64,000 nucleotides of DNA from BD1-7 clade bacterium. GTDB lineage: Bacteria > Pseudomonadota > Gammaproteobacteria > Pseudomonadales > DT-91. A program made the translations under genes and the position numbers. The notes under the pieces are model-generated. The model ran no database searches and was not told the origin of the DNA. It saw only the letters and a list, made by a program, of their open reading frames with translations. The DNA lies in NCBI GenBank assembly GCA_902705865.1, contig CACSIO010000001.1, positions 323,002 through 387,001 of the forward strand. The letters run 5' to 3'. Of this stretch, positions 9,994 through 19,582 are shown piece after piece; the stretch's first letter is position 1; each line of letters starts with the position of its first letter.

Positions 9994-10593
9994 ATGCTGG
10001 ATGCAATACGGAATGCCTATATACAGTTTTTACGTTGCCTGAAACCTCTTGATGGCGTGGCCCCTCTGCTGCTGCGTTTGTACCTTGCGCCGATTTTCAT
10101 CCAAGGCGGCTACAACAAGTTTATTGCGTTTGACGGAACCGTTGAATGGTTTGGCAACCCGGATTGGGGGTTAGGCCTGCCATTTCCAGAATTTCTGGTT
10201 GTGTTGGCAGCAGGTTCGGAGCTAGTTGGTGGAATTTGTCTGATACCGGGTATTGCAGTTCGCCTCTTTTCGATTCCTTTGATGGTTACCATGGTTGTGG
10301 CGATTTTTACCGTGCATTTACCCAATGGTTGGTTAGCCATCTCTGATGCCAGCAGCTGGTTGGCCAATGAGCGTGTGATGGAGGCGGTGGATAAGAAGCA
10401 GCGAATTGTTGAAATACTGCAACAAAACGGCAATTACGATTGGCTGACGTCCAGTGGCCCGATTACGATTCTCAATAATGGCGTGGAGTTTGGCGCGACG
10501 TATCTATTGATGTTGTTGGTTTTGCTATTCACGGGTGGCGGTCGTTATACGAGCATTGATTATTGGTTCAGAATTCGCAGCGAAGATAATTAA
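9994..10593 (+). CDS. DoxX-family membrane protein
   Basis: 199 residues with about four hydrophobic segments, starting at LLLRLYLAPIFIQGGYNKF, the typical first helix of DoxX proteins (small quinone/redox-linked integral membrane proteins of mostly unknown function). The loop between helices 3 and 4 is long and contains a charged helix (about 130-160). I chose the ATG at 9994 because GGAG sits nine bases upstream; a TTG nine codons earlier has poorer support. It ends at a shared bidirectional terminator. The precise role is not known to me. Confidence 0.8.
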   Translation: MLDAIRNAYIQFLRCLKPLDGVAPLLLRLYLAPIFIQGGYNKFIAFDGTVEWFGNPDWGLGLPFPEFLVVLAAGSELVGGICLIPGIAVRLFSIPLMVTMVVAIFTVHLPNGWLAISDASSWLANERVMEAVDKKQRIVEILQQNGNYDWLTSSGPITILNNGVEFGATYLLMLLVLLFTGGGRYTSIDYWFRIRSEDN

Positions 10594-10620
10594 AGGCGGC
10601 TGTGAGTGGTATTTAGTGAG

Positions 10621-10654
10621 ACCTAAAAAAGGCCCTTACGGGCCTTTTTTAGGT
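10621..10654. terminator. Bidirectional intrinsic terminator between doxX-like gene and cysZ
   Basis: A perfect 15-base inverted repeat, ACCTAAAAAAGGCCC - TTAC - GGGCCTTTTTTAGGT. The A/T arms supply a T tract on both strands, so it can end the DoxX transcript (plus) and the cysZ transcript (minus), whose stop codons lie 27 and 20 bases away. Confidence 0.92.
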
Positions 10655-10674
10655 CTGTTGAAAAGATGTATTGC

Positions 10675-11409
10675 TCAGTCAGCTTTAGCCGTGAGATGGT
10701 ATTTCTCGTGCCATAGGCAAGTTGCACCGCAAATTGCCGCGGGAACAATAACCAAGTTCGCCAGCGGGATCATGCTCACTAAGCTGATAGAAAGGCCAAA
10801 TCCCCAAGCTGGGAAGCGATCTTTGCCCATGGTGTTGAGCAATCGTTTAAAAGGGACTTCATGGTTGTCGGCCGGGTAATCCAAATATTGAATGGCCATC
10901 AGCCAGCCACTGATGAGTATCGTCAGTACATTGAGTCCGGGTATAAACAGCAGCACAATCATTAATATTAGCCACTTGAGACTGGCCACAAACTTTTGAA
11001 TTTCTCGCATAACGGCTTTCGGCACCATTGCCATGAATGCCTTCAGTCCAGAGACGTCATTGGTCGGATAACCCATTAGCCCCTCAACCTTCTCCGATAG
11101 CAATGCGTTGAAGGGCGAGGCGATAATATTGGTCAATGTAATAAATCCGTATGAAAGAAACAGCCAGAAGGCCAAGGCGTAAACGGGCCAGAGAATATAG
11201 CTTGCCCAGCTCAGCCAACTTGGCAGCCAGGCTGAGATATCCTGTTGCCACTGACCAATAAGATCTATGCCCCAACTAAACATGGATGCAAAAATGATGA
11301 GGTTGATCGCCAGTGGAATCATCACATAGCGCCGCAAACCTGGCCGTGTGACAAGCTTGAGGCCATCCAATAGCATCAGAAATGGTGGATGAAGTGGTTG
11401 TTGGTTCAT
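10675..11409 (-). CDS. cysZ: Sulfate transporter CysZ
   Basis: Inner-membrane protein of the CysZ/EI24 family that imports sulfate for cysteine synthesis. 244 residues with long hydrophobic helices; the N-terminal PPFLMLLDGLKLVTRPGLRRYVMIPLAINL-type region and the NIIASPFNALLSEKVEG segment are typical, as is the C-terminal HEKYHLTA. The ATG at 11409 has AAGG upstream and overlaps the stop of the small Cys-rich gene (ATGA), so the two are coupled. It ends at the shared terminator. Confidence 0.93.
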   Translation of the reverse strand: MNQQPLHPPFLMLLDGLKLVTRPGLRRYVMIPLAINLIIFASMFSWGIDLIGQWQQDISAWLPSWLSWASYILWPVYALAFWLFLSYGFITLTNIIASPFNALLSEKVEGLMGYPTNDVSGLKAFMAMVPKAVMREIQKFVASLKWLILMIVLLFIPGLNVLTILISGWLMAIQYLDYPADNHEVPFKRLLNTMGKDRFPAWGFGLSISLVSMIPLANLVIVPAAICGATCLWHEKYHLTAKAD

Positions 11410-11612
11410 TGTTGACCTTGAGATTGTCGAATTTCCTGAAGGCATTTTTCGCAGAAACACGCGGCCGGATCAAGTGAAGATGTGGCTGTTGGCGAGGTTT
11501 TTTCTGCGTGGTGGGTTGGTAATTGCATGCACCAGCATGTTTGTGCAGGCTGGCCGTTGGCGATCGCACACTGGTTGGGGGTATGGCAGCGTGGGCACTG
11601 GTTGTCGTTCAT
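11406..11612 (-). CDS. Small cysteine-rich CWC-type protein
   Basis: 68 residues with seven cysteines: CPRC near the N-terminus, CWCMQLP in the middle and FCEKC near the end. This spacing matches the Cys-rich CWC family (named for the C-W-C triplet), small proteins expected to bind zinc or another metal. Its function is not established. The stop overlaps the cysZ ATG by four bases (ATGA), which strongly argues that it is a real translated gene and links it to sulfur supply. Confidence 0.82.
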   Translation of the reverse strand: MNDNQCPRCHTPNQCAIANGQPAQTCWCMQLPTHHAEKTSPTATSSLDPAACFCEKCLQEIRQSQGQQ

Positions 11613-11739
11613 GGCGGTTCCAGCTGTGGGTGGTGAATGTTGGCAACTTGTTTTCTTTGTTAAACAGGATAACCTGCTGCTGCGGTCATGAAAAATTAGT
11701 CATCAGACTTTGAAAACTGATGGAAACTGCAACACGGTA

Positions 11740-11767
11740 TTGTGTGTGATCTTTAATACGATACAAT
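11740..11767 (+). promoter_or_regulatory. Possible sigma-70 promoter of the NTF2-like gene
   Basis: TTGTGT at 11740-11745, a 16-base spacer and TACAAT at 11762-11767. The predicted transcript would start about 35 bases before the ATG at 11808. The -10 is good and the -35 only fair. Confidence 0.4.
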
Positions 11768-11807
11768 GCGTTTCGATATTTAAACTCATTAACGGGATGA
11801 TAAACCG

Positions 11808-12665
11808 ATGGCGAATGAATTGTTAGAGCAGGTCAAAAAGTCACCCGCAGCTGTGGCTGTTCATGATAAACGTGCGTGGATGTCAATTTTTGCAAAGTAC
11901 CATGTTGTCGAGGATCCTGTAGGCTCTACTCCGCACGTTGGTGGCTTATATGACAACGCAACCGGTGCGCGTGGCGACGGCGCTCTGTCACGGTTCTTTG
12001 ATTGTTTTATCCAGCCTAACAAAATTGGTTTTGATGTTCTGCAGGATGTGGTTTGTGGCAATCATGTTGTGCGCGATTTGAACATCAATATTGAGATGTC
12101 GCCAGCGGTGAAGGTAACGGTGCCAATGCATCTGTTATACGAACTAACAGAAGAAGATGGCGAGTGGAAAATCCAGCGCTTGGCGGCACATTGGGAATTG
12201 ATGCCGATGATGGGACAGCTGTTTGGCAAAGGGTTCGCCTGTGCTGGTGTCTTGACGGGGTTAACCGTGCGTATGCTGAAGTTGCAGGGCATTGGCGGTA
12301 TGTTGGGCTTCTCTAAGGCCGTGTTTAATATCGGTAATGCCGGTAAAACCGGGGTGCATCAGATGCTGCGCGCTATCAATGGTGGTGAAATGTCAGATTT
12401 GATGAGTCAGTTTGAATCAGATGCTGCCTGTGTTTATGTGCCTTACGGCGATGAGCCGATCTGTCCTTCACAGGTGATTGAAAAGTCTGGAATTGAAAAA
12501 ATAGCGCTCGGAAAAATACTGGCGGCTGGCGATACAGTGACGGCTTCCGTGACAATTAAGGTTGCTGGTGATGAAAAATCGGGTGTTTTGATGGCTGATT
12601 TCAATCGAAAAACCAAAAAAATCATGTCAGCGCGATTTTATTTTGATCAGTTGGCAGAAGCCTGA
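11808..12665 (+). CDS. NTF2/SnoaL-like protein of unknown function
   Basis: 285 residues, no signal peptide. The N-terminal part (about 15-130: DKRAWMSIFAKYHVVEDPVG, then paired strands ending EWKIQRLAAHWEL) reads like the cone-shaped NTF2/SnoaL fold, and a second similar region (about 190-283) ends KKIMSARFYFDQL, so it may be a tandem of two such domains joined by a Gly/Met-rich hydrophobic linker (about 140-180). NTF2-like folds serve as small-ligand binding or isomerase domains; no catalytic residues can be assigned. It is monocistronic and lies just upstream of the Rsm-like RNA on the same strand. Confidence 0.75.
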   Translation: MANELLEQVKKSPAAVAVHDKRAWMSIFAKYHVVEDPVGSTPHVGGLYDNATGARGDGALSRFFDCFIQPNKIGFDVLQDVVCGNHVVRDLNINIEMSPAVKVTVPMHLLYELTEEDGEWKIQRLAAHWELMPMMGQLFGKGFACAGVLTGLTVRMLKLQGIGGMLGFSKAVFNIGNAGKTGVHQMLRAINGGEMSDLMSQFESDAACVYVPYGDEPICPSQVIEKSGIEKIALGKILAAGDTVTASVTIKVAGDEKSGVLMADFNRKTKKIMSARFYFDQLAEA

Positions 12666-12723
12666 TTTTTTAAGTGTATGAAACATATGGGAATTATCCG
12701 TTTTAAATGCGCCCGGTATATTT

Positions 12724-12741
12724 TGTAGGATATATCGCACA
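12724..12741 (+). promoter_or_regulatory. Candidate GacA-type upstream activating site
   Basis: TGTAGG-ATATAT-CGCACA. The known GacA/UvrY recognition palindrome upstream of rsm RNAs in Pseudomonas is TGTAAG-N6-CTTACA; here nine of twelve specified bases match with the exact six-base spacer. It lies about 70 bases before the likely start of the GGA-rich RNA. A match of this quality alone would be weak; it gains weight from the RNA next to it. Confidence 0.5.
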
Positions 12742-12784
12742 CGTTTTTGCGCGAAATCGACTATTTCCTGACCACTGCTTTTAC

Positions 12785-12790
12785 CATAAT
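12785..12790 (+). promoter_or_regulatory. Possible -10 element of the Rsm-like RNA
   Basis: CATAAT, five of six bases of the sigma-70 -10 consensus, about seven bases before the proposed 5' end. The -35 region seventeen bases upstream (TATTTC) is poor, as expected for a promoter that depends on an activator. Confidence 0.4.
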
Positions 12791-12796
12791 TAAAAC

Positions 12797-12991
12797 CGTG
12801 CAAGGAAGCACAGGCAAGGATTGCACTGTCAGCCGTACTAGGGATTAATGGATGATTTGGGTACGAAGGGATTAGCACTACGGATGAGTGCCACAGGGAA
12901 CACGGATGGACATGGACGTGTAAAAACGCTGACGTTAAAAGGGTAGCAGGGTTGCTAACTTTTGAAGCCGGGAAGGATTCCCGGCTTTTTT
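12797..12991 (+). ncRNA. Rsm/Csr-type regulatory RNA (CsrA/RsmA-sequestering)
   Basis: About 195 bases with no conserved reading frame but twelve GGA trinucleotides; eleven fit the CsrA/RsmA recognition pattern A-N-GGA (AAGGA, ACGGA, ATGGA, AGGGA). Several sit in hairpin loops: GTGC-AAGGAA-GCAC at 12798-12811, GCACT-ACGGATG-AGTGC at 12875-12891, and the terminator loop at 12975-12977. Known RNAs with this design (RsmX/Y/Z, CsrB/C) bind many copies of the translational repressor CsrA/RsmA and are switched on by the GacS/GacA two-component system. A GacA-like palindrome and a -10 lie upstream. The 5' end is estimated; the 3' end is set by the terminator. Identification is by architecture only. 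Confidence 0.8.
12965..12991 (+). terminator. Intrinsic terminator of the Rsm-like RNA
   Basis: AAGCCGGGAA - GGA - TTCCCGGCTT followed by TTTT. The ten-base-pair stem is perfect and the loop itself presents a GGA motif. No protein gene ends nearby on this strand (the last stops at 12665), which supports a separate non-coding transcript. Confidence 0.93.
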
Positions 12992-13213
12992 CGTTCTGGA
13001 ATATCGTTTTTTTGTCTCTACGCTCGTTTTAGCCTGCTTGCCTTTCCTGTCTTCGCAGGTGATCTATCTGAGTTGCCTATATTTAGCCTATTCGGCCAGC
13101 ACATCTGATCTTCAGAATAATCACGCTCAATACTCAAACGAGATGCTTTGATCCAAGGTCTAGCTCAGTGTGCCGGTGTCTCTCTGTTCCTCTCTCGATA
13201 GGTCGGAGCAAAA

Positions 13214-14353
13214 TTATTCCTGCAAAAACGTATCGTCGACCATCTCCGGTAAAAATAGGCACCAGCGGTTTTTGTCACGTTTAGCGGCATACATGGCTGT
13301 GTCTGCGTATTTGATCAATGTTGTCTTTTGACGTGTGTGCGCGGGGTACAATGAAATACCGATACTGCCGCTAACGGCGGGTTGTTCGGGCAGCTCTTTA
13401 ATCGGCTGGGCGATGATTTCCAATAACTTGCAGGCAATGTCGTTCAGGTTGGTGATGTCGGTGATGTCTTCAAGAATGACGCCAAATTCATCGCCACCAA
13501 GTCGCGCCACGGTATCCATGCCGCGTAGGTTTTTTTGCAAACGTTGGCTGATGGTTTTGAGCACCACATCGCCAGCATCGTGCCCCAGTGAATCGTTGAT
13601 GGGTTTAAATCCATCTAAGTCGATAAAAAGTAGGGCGGTCATATTTTTGTGACGGTCGCTACGATGCAAAGACTGTTCGAGGTTGTCATCAAATTGCAGG
13701 CGGTTGGCTAAGTTTGTGAGCGGGTCGTGTGATGCCAAGTGGCGAAATTTTTGGCGCTCTGCGTCACGCTCGGCCTTCAAGCGACTGTTGAGAGAATCAT
13801 AAACAAACATCAAGCCGATCATGGCACTGTAAATAATCAGCCAGTGCGACAAGTGCTGCATCGGTAATGAGCGTTCGCTAAGGAGCTGTGGAAATGCAAA
13901 ACCCTGCGTGCTGGCGATAATAAAGCCGATATGTAGCGTCAGGATAATCTGTGTCCAGAGCAGGCCTGCGCGTTTATTGATCAATACAAAGGCCATGATA
14001 ATTGGCAGAATATTCATTGGGGTCGCTGGTGCCATCATGGGGCCGCCAGACACGGCAACGCCGGCCGCAATACCAAAGGCAGTTGCCCCGACCATCAAGT
14101 GTGCAGCGGCAAGAAACCACGCTTTGAAGCGCAGTAGCCACAACGATATCAGAAATCCGACTTGCATCGATATGCAGATGCTGAGCGCGAAATAGCGCCC
14201 GGTTTGACTGATTTGTTCCGAAATAGAGAGCCAAATATCTACGGCTGAGATAATGGCAATGTAGATCCATAGAATCGAGACGAGTACACGTGCTTTATAC
14301 AGTGTGTCACTGTCATCGGTGAGACTGGAGTGCAGGCAGCGGTCTAGCAACAT
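13214..14353 (-). CDS. Membrane-bound diguanylate cyclase (GGDEF)
   Basis: Makes cyclic di-GMP from two GTP. 379 residues: about six hydrophobic helices in residues 22-190 form a membrane sensor region of no family I recognise, followed by a GGDEF domain (about 210-370). The active-site GGDEF is at 286-290 and an allosteric inhibition site RxxD (RGMD, 277-280) lies five residues before it, so the enzyme should be active and product-inhibited. The domain begins HDPLTNLANRLQF, the usual form. It is monocistronic and lies beside the Rsm-like RNA, an association that could be regulatory but may be chance. Confidence 0.9.
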   Translation of the reverse strand: MLLDRCLHSSLTDDSDTLYKARVLVSILWIYIAIISAVDIWLSISEQISQTGRYFALSICISMQVGFLISLWLLRFKAWFLAAAHLMVGATAFGIAAGVAVSGGPMMAPATPMNILPIIMAFVLINKRAGLLWTQIILTLHIGFIIASTQGFAFPQLLSERSLPMQHLSHWLIIYSAMIGLMFVYDSLNSRLKAERDAERQKFRHLASHDPLTNLANRLQFDDNLEQSLHRSDRHKNMTALLFIDLDGFKPINDSLGHDAGDVVLKTISQRLQKNLRGMDTVARLGGDEFGVILEDITDITNLNDIACKLLEIIAQPIKELPEQPAVSGSIGISLYPAHTRQKTTLIKYADTAMYAAKRDKNRWCLFLPEMVDDTFLQE

Positions 14354-14457
14354 GTTACAGCTTATTATTGTTGTTTTTTCAATAGACTACCCGATTGCTG
14401 TGGGGCTGTCAGCTTTTTGCGAGAGGGGCGGGGATGGTGTGTTGTCAGAGGAGGGGG

Positions 14458-14489
14458 CACCCGACAAAAAGTTCTGCCGGGTGTTTTTT
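14458..14489 (+). terminator. Orphan plus-strand intrinsic terminator
   Basis: CACCCGACA - AAAAGTTC - TGCCGGGTG followed by six T. The stem has nine pairs including one G-T. The T tract is on the plus strand, yet both flanking genes are on the minus strand, so it does not end a known gene. A short plus-strand transcript from 14360-14457 would explain it. Confidence 0.6.
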
Positions 14490-14501
14490 CGTGCAGGCGC
14501 G

Positions 14502-14795
14502 TTATGCTGCGCCGTGTTGCTTCAGCACTGTGACGTACTCTTCGCCCTTGCGGTGTGCATTGACAATCGCCAGCGCTGTTTGGCCTTCGGCATCTTTGGC
14601 ATTTACATCGCGGTTAGCTTCTTGGAAGAACGTCAGAAACTGCTCGAAGTTCTCAATACGCATACTGCGATAGGCGTTGATCAGTACATGGAAGTCTGCG
14701 TTGACGCCGGCAGGCGCTTCCAAATTGAGGAAGTCACGGACTCGCTCGGTTGTCCAAACTTCGTCGAGAACTTTTTCTTTGTCTTTCTTCAGCAT
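14502..14795 (-). CDS. PA4642-family small protein
   Basis: 97 residues, no signal peptide, charged. It resembles what I recall of the PA4642 family of Pseudomonas: a short helical start (KKDKEKVLDEVW), a middle NAYRSMRIENFEQFLTFF and a C-terminal stretch DVNAKDAEGQTALAIVNAHR that reads like one ankyrin-type repeat. The function is unknown. It starts at an ATG at 14795 and appears monocistronic, downstream of gatB on the same strand. Confidence 0.72.
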   Translation of the reverse strand: MLKKDKEKVLDEVWTTERVRDFLNLEAPAGVNADFHVLINAYRSMRIENFEQFLTFFQEANRDVNAKDAEGQTALAIVNAHRKGEEYVTVLKQHGAA

Positions 14796-14929
14796 AATGT
14801 CACCTTCTGTTCAATCGTTTGCCCAACCGACGCGAATCGGGCAGGCATTGAGCCAACGATATCGGCAATGTAAATATGTCGATATTGTTGGCTGTTGTTT
14901 CGGTATGGTTGAGTGCTGTTGATCAGTAC

Positions 14930-16375
14930 TTAACCGTTAAGTTTTTTAGCTAGAATTTTGTTGATGATGCCTGGGTTTGCCTGACCTTTGGATGCCTTCA
15001 TGATCTGGCCAACAAAAAAGCCGGTCATTTTTTTACGTTTTTCCGGCGGCGCGTTTCGGTATTGTTCGACTTGATCCGGATTGTTGGCGATAACCTCATC
15101 AACCATCTGTTCCAGCGCACCTTCATCGCTTTCTTGTTTTAGTCCTTTGGCGTCAATCACGGCGTCGGCATCACCTTCGCCCGCGCTCATGGCTTCAAAC
15201 ACCTGTTTGGCGATCTTGCTTGAAATGGTGCCATCTTTGATGCGTTTGATCAGGCCGCCGAGGTTCTCGGCACTGACTGGACATTCGCTGATGCTGATTT
15301 CCTGTTTGTTGAGTAGCGCTGCAATATCGCCCATCACCCAGTTGGCTGCGAGCTTGGCGTCGTCACAGGCGTTGGCGGTTGTTTCGAAGTAAGCTGCCAT
15401 ATCAGCGTCGCCTGCCAGTATTTCTGCATCGTATTGCGACAGGCCGTAGTCACTGACAAAACGGTTTTGGCGTTGGTCTGGCAACTCTGGCAATGTGGCG
15501 CGGATTCGCTCGATGGTTTTTGCGTCAACTTCGATAGGTAGTAAATCTGGGCATGGGAAGTAGCGGTAATCATTGGCTTCTTCTTTGCTTCGCATTGAAC
15601 GTGCTGAGCCGGTTGCACCATCATACAGACGGGTTTCCTGAACGATTCTGCCGCCATCTTCGATGACTTCAATCTGGCGCTCCACTTCCAGTGCGATGGC
15701 TTCTTCCATGAATTTGAACGAGTTCAGATTTTTAGTTTCTGTGCGCGTGCCGAGCTCTGGGTCGCCTTTTAAGCGAACAGATATGTTGACGTCAAAGCGC
15801 ATGGACCCTTGTGACATTTCACCATCAGAAATACCGATGCTTTTCACAATAGATTGCAATTTTTTAGCAAAAGCCACAGCTTCTTCGGCGTTGCTGATAT
15901 CCGGCTCAGTAACGATTTCTACCAGGGGTGTGCCAGCACGGTTGAGATCGATGCCTGACATACCCACAAAATCTTCGTGCAGCGATTTACCGGCGTCTTC
16001 TTCCAAGTGCGCATGGTGAATGCGTATCACTTTGGTAGAGCCATCAGCAAGGCTGATTTCGACTTCACCAGCACCGACGATAGGCGCGTCCATTTGGCTG
16101 GTTTGGTAGCCTTTTGGGGAGTCAGGGTAGAAGTAGTTTTTTCGTTCGAACACCGAATGTGTGCAAATTTCTGCACCGATAGCGAGACCAAACTTAATGG
16201 CATTTTCAACGGCCATTTGATTCACGACGGGCAGGGTGCCTGGTAAAGCAAGATCAACTTCGTTTGCTTGGGTATTGGGCTCTGCACCAAAAGCGGTAGA
16301 TGAGCCTGAAAATATCTTGGATTGGGTGGCCAGTTGAACATGTATTTCAAGGCCAATAACGGTTTCCCACTGCAT
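14930..16375 (-). CDS. gatB: Asp/Glu-tRNA(Asn/Gln) amidotransferase subunit B
   Basis: tRNA-binding and kinase subunit of GatCAB, which converts mischarged Asp-tRNA(Asn) or Glu-tRNA(Gln) to the amidated form. 481 residues. The cradle domain starts [13 protein letters not shown] and carries the conserved [12 protein letters not shown] region and [13 protein letters not shown]; the C-terminal YqeY-like tail ends [13 protein letters not shown]. It follows gatA by 12 bases in a gatC-gatA-gatB operon that diverges from mreB. With a Pseudomonas-type AspRS in the same window, Asn-tRNA formation is the likely main role. Confidence 0.97.
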   Translation of the reverse strand: MQWETVIGLEIHVQLATQSKIFSGSSTAFGAEPNTQANEVDLALPGTLPVVNQMAVENAIKFGLAIGAEICTHSVFERKNYFYPDSPKGYQTSQMDAPIVGAGEVEISLADGSTKVIRIHHAHLEEDAGKSLHEDFVGMSGIDLNRAGTPLVEIVTEPDISNAEEAVAFAKKLQSIVKSIGISDGEMSQGSMRFDVNISVRLKGDPELGTRTETKNLNSFKFMEEAIALEVERQIEVIEDGGRIVQETRLYDGATGSARSMRSKEEANDYRYFPCPDLLPIEVDAKTIERIRATLPELPDQRQNRFVSDYGLSQYDAEILAGDADMAAYFETTANACDDAKLAANWVMGDIAALLNKQEISISECPVSAENLGGLIKRIKDGTISSKIAKQVFEAMSAGEGDADAVIDAKGLKQESDEGALEQMVDEVIANNPDQVEQYRNAPPEKRKKMTGFFVGQIMKASKGQANPGIINKILAKKLNG

Positions 16376-16387
16376 AATCTGGCTCCC

Positions 16388-17851
16388 TTAACCTTGCTTG
16401 GCAAACGCAGCGACGCGCTGGTGCCAGTCAGTTGCTTGTTGATATTTGTGTGCCGCATTGAGTAACCGACTATCGCTGAAGGCGTTGCCTATCAGTTGCA
16501 TGCCAATGGGTAGGCCGGCATCTTCGCCACATGGCAAGGAGATTGCTGGCAAACCAGCGAGATTCACCGAGATGGTGAAGATATCTTCCTGGTACATTTG
16601 TACAGGGTCGGCCGATTTTTCGCCGATGCGAAATGCCGTCGATGGCGCAGTCGGCGCGAGAATCAAATCAACGTTATCAAACGCTTGATTGAAATCGTTT
16701 TTCACTAGGCGGCGAATCTTTTGCGCCTGACGATAATAGGCATCATAAAACCCGGCAGATAGTGCGTAGGTTCCGACTAAAATACGGCGCTGTACTTCCT
16801 CGCCAAAGCCTTCAGCACGTGTACGCTCGTACAGGTCTTCAAGATTGCGTGGATCATCGCAGCGATGGCCGTAGCGAACACCGTCAAAGCGCTGTAGGTT
16901 AGCTGAGGCTTCAGCAGGCGCGATAATGTAGTAGGCCGGAATCGCGTTCTGGGTTTGCGGCAAGGTGACTTCCTGAATCGTTGCGCCCAGTGATTCGTAG
17001 GTTTTTACCGCAGCGTCAATGGCGGCAGCGATATTGCTGTCGAGTTGATCGGAGAAGTATTCTTTTGGCATGCCGATTTTTAAGCCATCGAGGCCTTTGT
17101 CTAAATCTGCCACGTAGTTGTCGTGTTCGCGTTGAATGCTGGTGGAGTCTTTGGCATCAAATCCCGCCATCACATTCATCATCAGGGCTGCATCTTCGGC
17201 TGTACGAGCCATTGGGCCTGCCTGATCGAGGCTGGATGCATAGGCGATCATGCCGTAGCGTGATACTGCGCCATAGGTGGGTTTCAAACCGGTGAGGCCA
17301 CAGAAAGCTGCGGGTTGGCGAATGGAGCCGCCGGTATCGGTGCCGGTTGCTGCAGGCGCAAGATGTGCTGCGACAGCAGCTGCGGAGCCGCCAGACGAGC
17401 CTCCGGGAACGCGTTCGAGATCCCAAGGGTTTTTTACGGCACCGTAAAAGCTGTTCTCATTGGAGGAACCCATCGCGAACTCATCCATATTGGTTTTACC
17501 CAGAGAAACTGTGCCGGCTTGGTTGAATTTTTCGATCACGGTGGCGTTGTATGGCGCAATGAAGTTGTCCAGCATTTTTGATGCTGCGCTGGTACGAACG
17601 CCGTCCGTGCAGAAAATATCTTTGTGGGCCAAGGGCACGCCGGTTAATGGTGATGTTGCTTCTCCATTCGCCAGTAGAGTGTCCGCCGCGCGTGCCTGCT
17701 CAAGAGCACGGTCGGCCGTTACGGTGATATAGCTGTTGACGCTGCTGTCGAGGCTATTGATACGATCAAGGTAGTGCTGAGTCAGCTCAATACTTGATAC
17801 GTCTTTATTTTGCAGACTCTGAATCAGTTCTGTCAGTGTTTTTTGATGCAT
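16388..17851 (-). CDS. gatA: Asp/Glu-tRNA(Asn/Gln) amidotransferase subunit A
   Basis: Amidase subunit: releases ammonia from glutamine and passes it through a channel to GatB. 487 residues. The Ser-cisSer-Lys triad of the amidase-signature family is visible: Lys in PLAHKDIFC (about residue 76) and the serines in [13 protein letters not shown] (about 150-162) with [16 protein letters not shown] just after. It sits between gatC (13 bases) and gatB (12 bases) and is clearly cotranscribed with both. Confidence 0.97.
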   Translation of the reverse strand: MHQKTLTELIQSLQNKDVSSIELTQHYLDRINSLDSSVNSYITVTADRALEQARAADTLLANGEATSPLTGVPLAHKDIFCTDGVRTSAASKMLDNFIAPYNATVIEKFNQAGTVSLGKTNMDEFAMGSSNENSFYGAVKNPWDLERVPGGSSGGSAAAVAAHLAPAATGTDTGGSIRQPAAFCGLTGLKPTYGAVSRYGMIAYASSLDQAGPMARTAEDAALMMNVMAGFDAKDSTSIQREHDNYVADLDKGLDGLKIGMPKEYFSDQLDSNIAAAIDAAVKTYESLGATIQEVTLPQTQNAIPAYYIIAPAEASANLQRFDGVRYGHRCDDPRNLEDLYERTRAEGFGEEVQRRILVGTYALSAGFYDAYYRQAQKIRRLVKNDFNQAFDNVDLILAPTAPSTAFRIGEKSADPVQMYQEDIFTISVNLAGLPAISLPCGEDAGLPIGMQLIGNAFSDSRLLNAAHKYQQATDWHQRVAAFAKQG

Positions 17852-17864
17852 AGCAGGCTCCGGG

Positions 17865-18152
17865 TTACTCGATCACTTGTGGCACAAGGAACAGGCCAGC
17901 TTCGGAATTAGGGGCGTTGGCAAGTAGCTTGTCACGCTGATTGACTGCGGTGACCTCGTCTGTACGCAGGATCTGTACTGCGTCATGCGGATTGGCCAGT
18001 GGCTCTATCTGGCTGGTATCTACTTGTTGCATCTGATCGACCAGTGCCAAAATTTCATTAATGCTGTCAGTGACAGCGGGCACCTGGCTATCCTCAATGC
18101 GGATACGTGCAAGGTGGGCGACTTTGGCGATGTCGTCCTTGGTTACGGACAT
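17865..18152 (-). CDS. gatC: Asp/Glu-tRNA(Asn/Gln) amidotransferase subunit C
   Basis: Small subunit that wraps around GatA and GatB and stabilises the complex. 95 residues from the ATG at 18152 ([17 protein letters not shown]), which has GGAG seven bases upstream; this length and start match the family, whereas the open frame to 18320 adds 56 unconserved residues. Conserved features are the N-terminal helix with VAHLARI and the C-terminal [19 protein letters not shown]. First gene of the operon. Confidence 0.96.
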   Translation of the reverse strand: MSVTKDDIAKVAHLARIRIEDSQVPAVTDSINEILALVDQMQQVDTSQIEPLANPHDAVQILRTDEVTAVNQRDKLLANAPNSEAGLFLVPQVIE

Positions 18153-19549
<1,397 letters not shown>

Positions 19550-19582
19550 GCTCTTTACGCATCGTTGCTAAGGTAGGCAGCC

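Noticed and set aside
12627-12878. 83-codon minus-strand open frame across the Rsm-like RNA 5' part
   Set aside because: No ribosome site or similarity; the opposite strand carries a promoter-RNA-terminator arrangement.
14304-14873. 189-codon plus-strand open frame
   Set aside because: Spans the 5' end of the GGDEF gene, the orphan terminator and the whole PA4642-like gene in antisense; composition is not protein-like.
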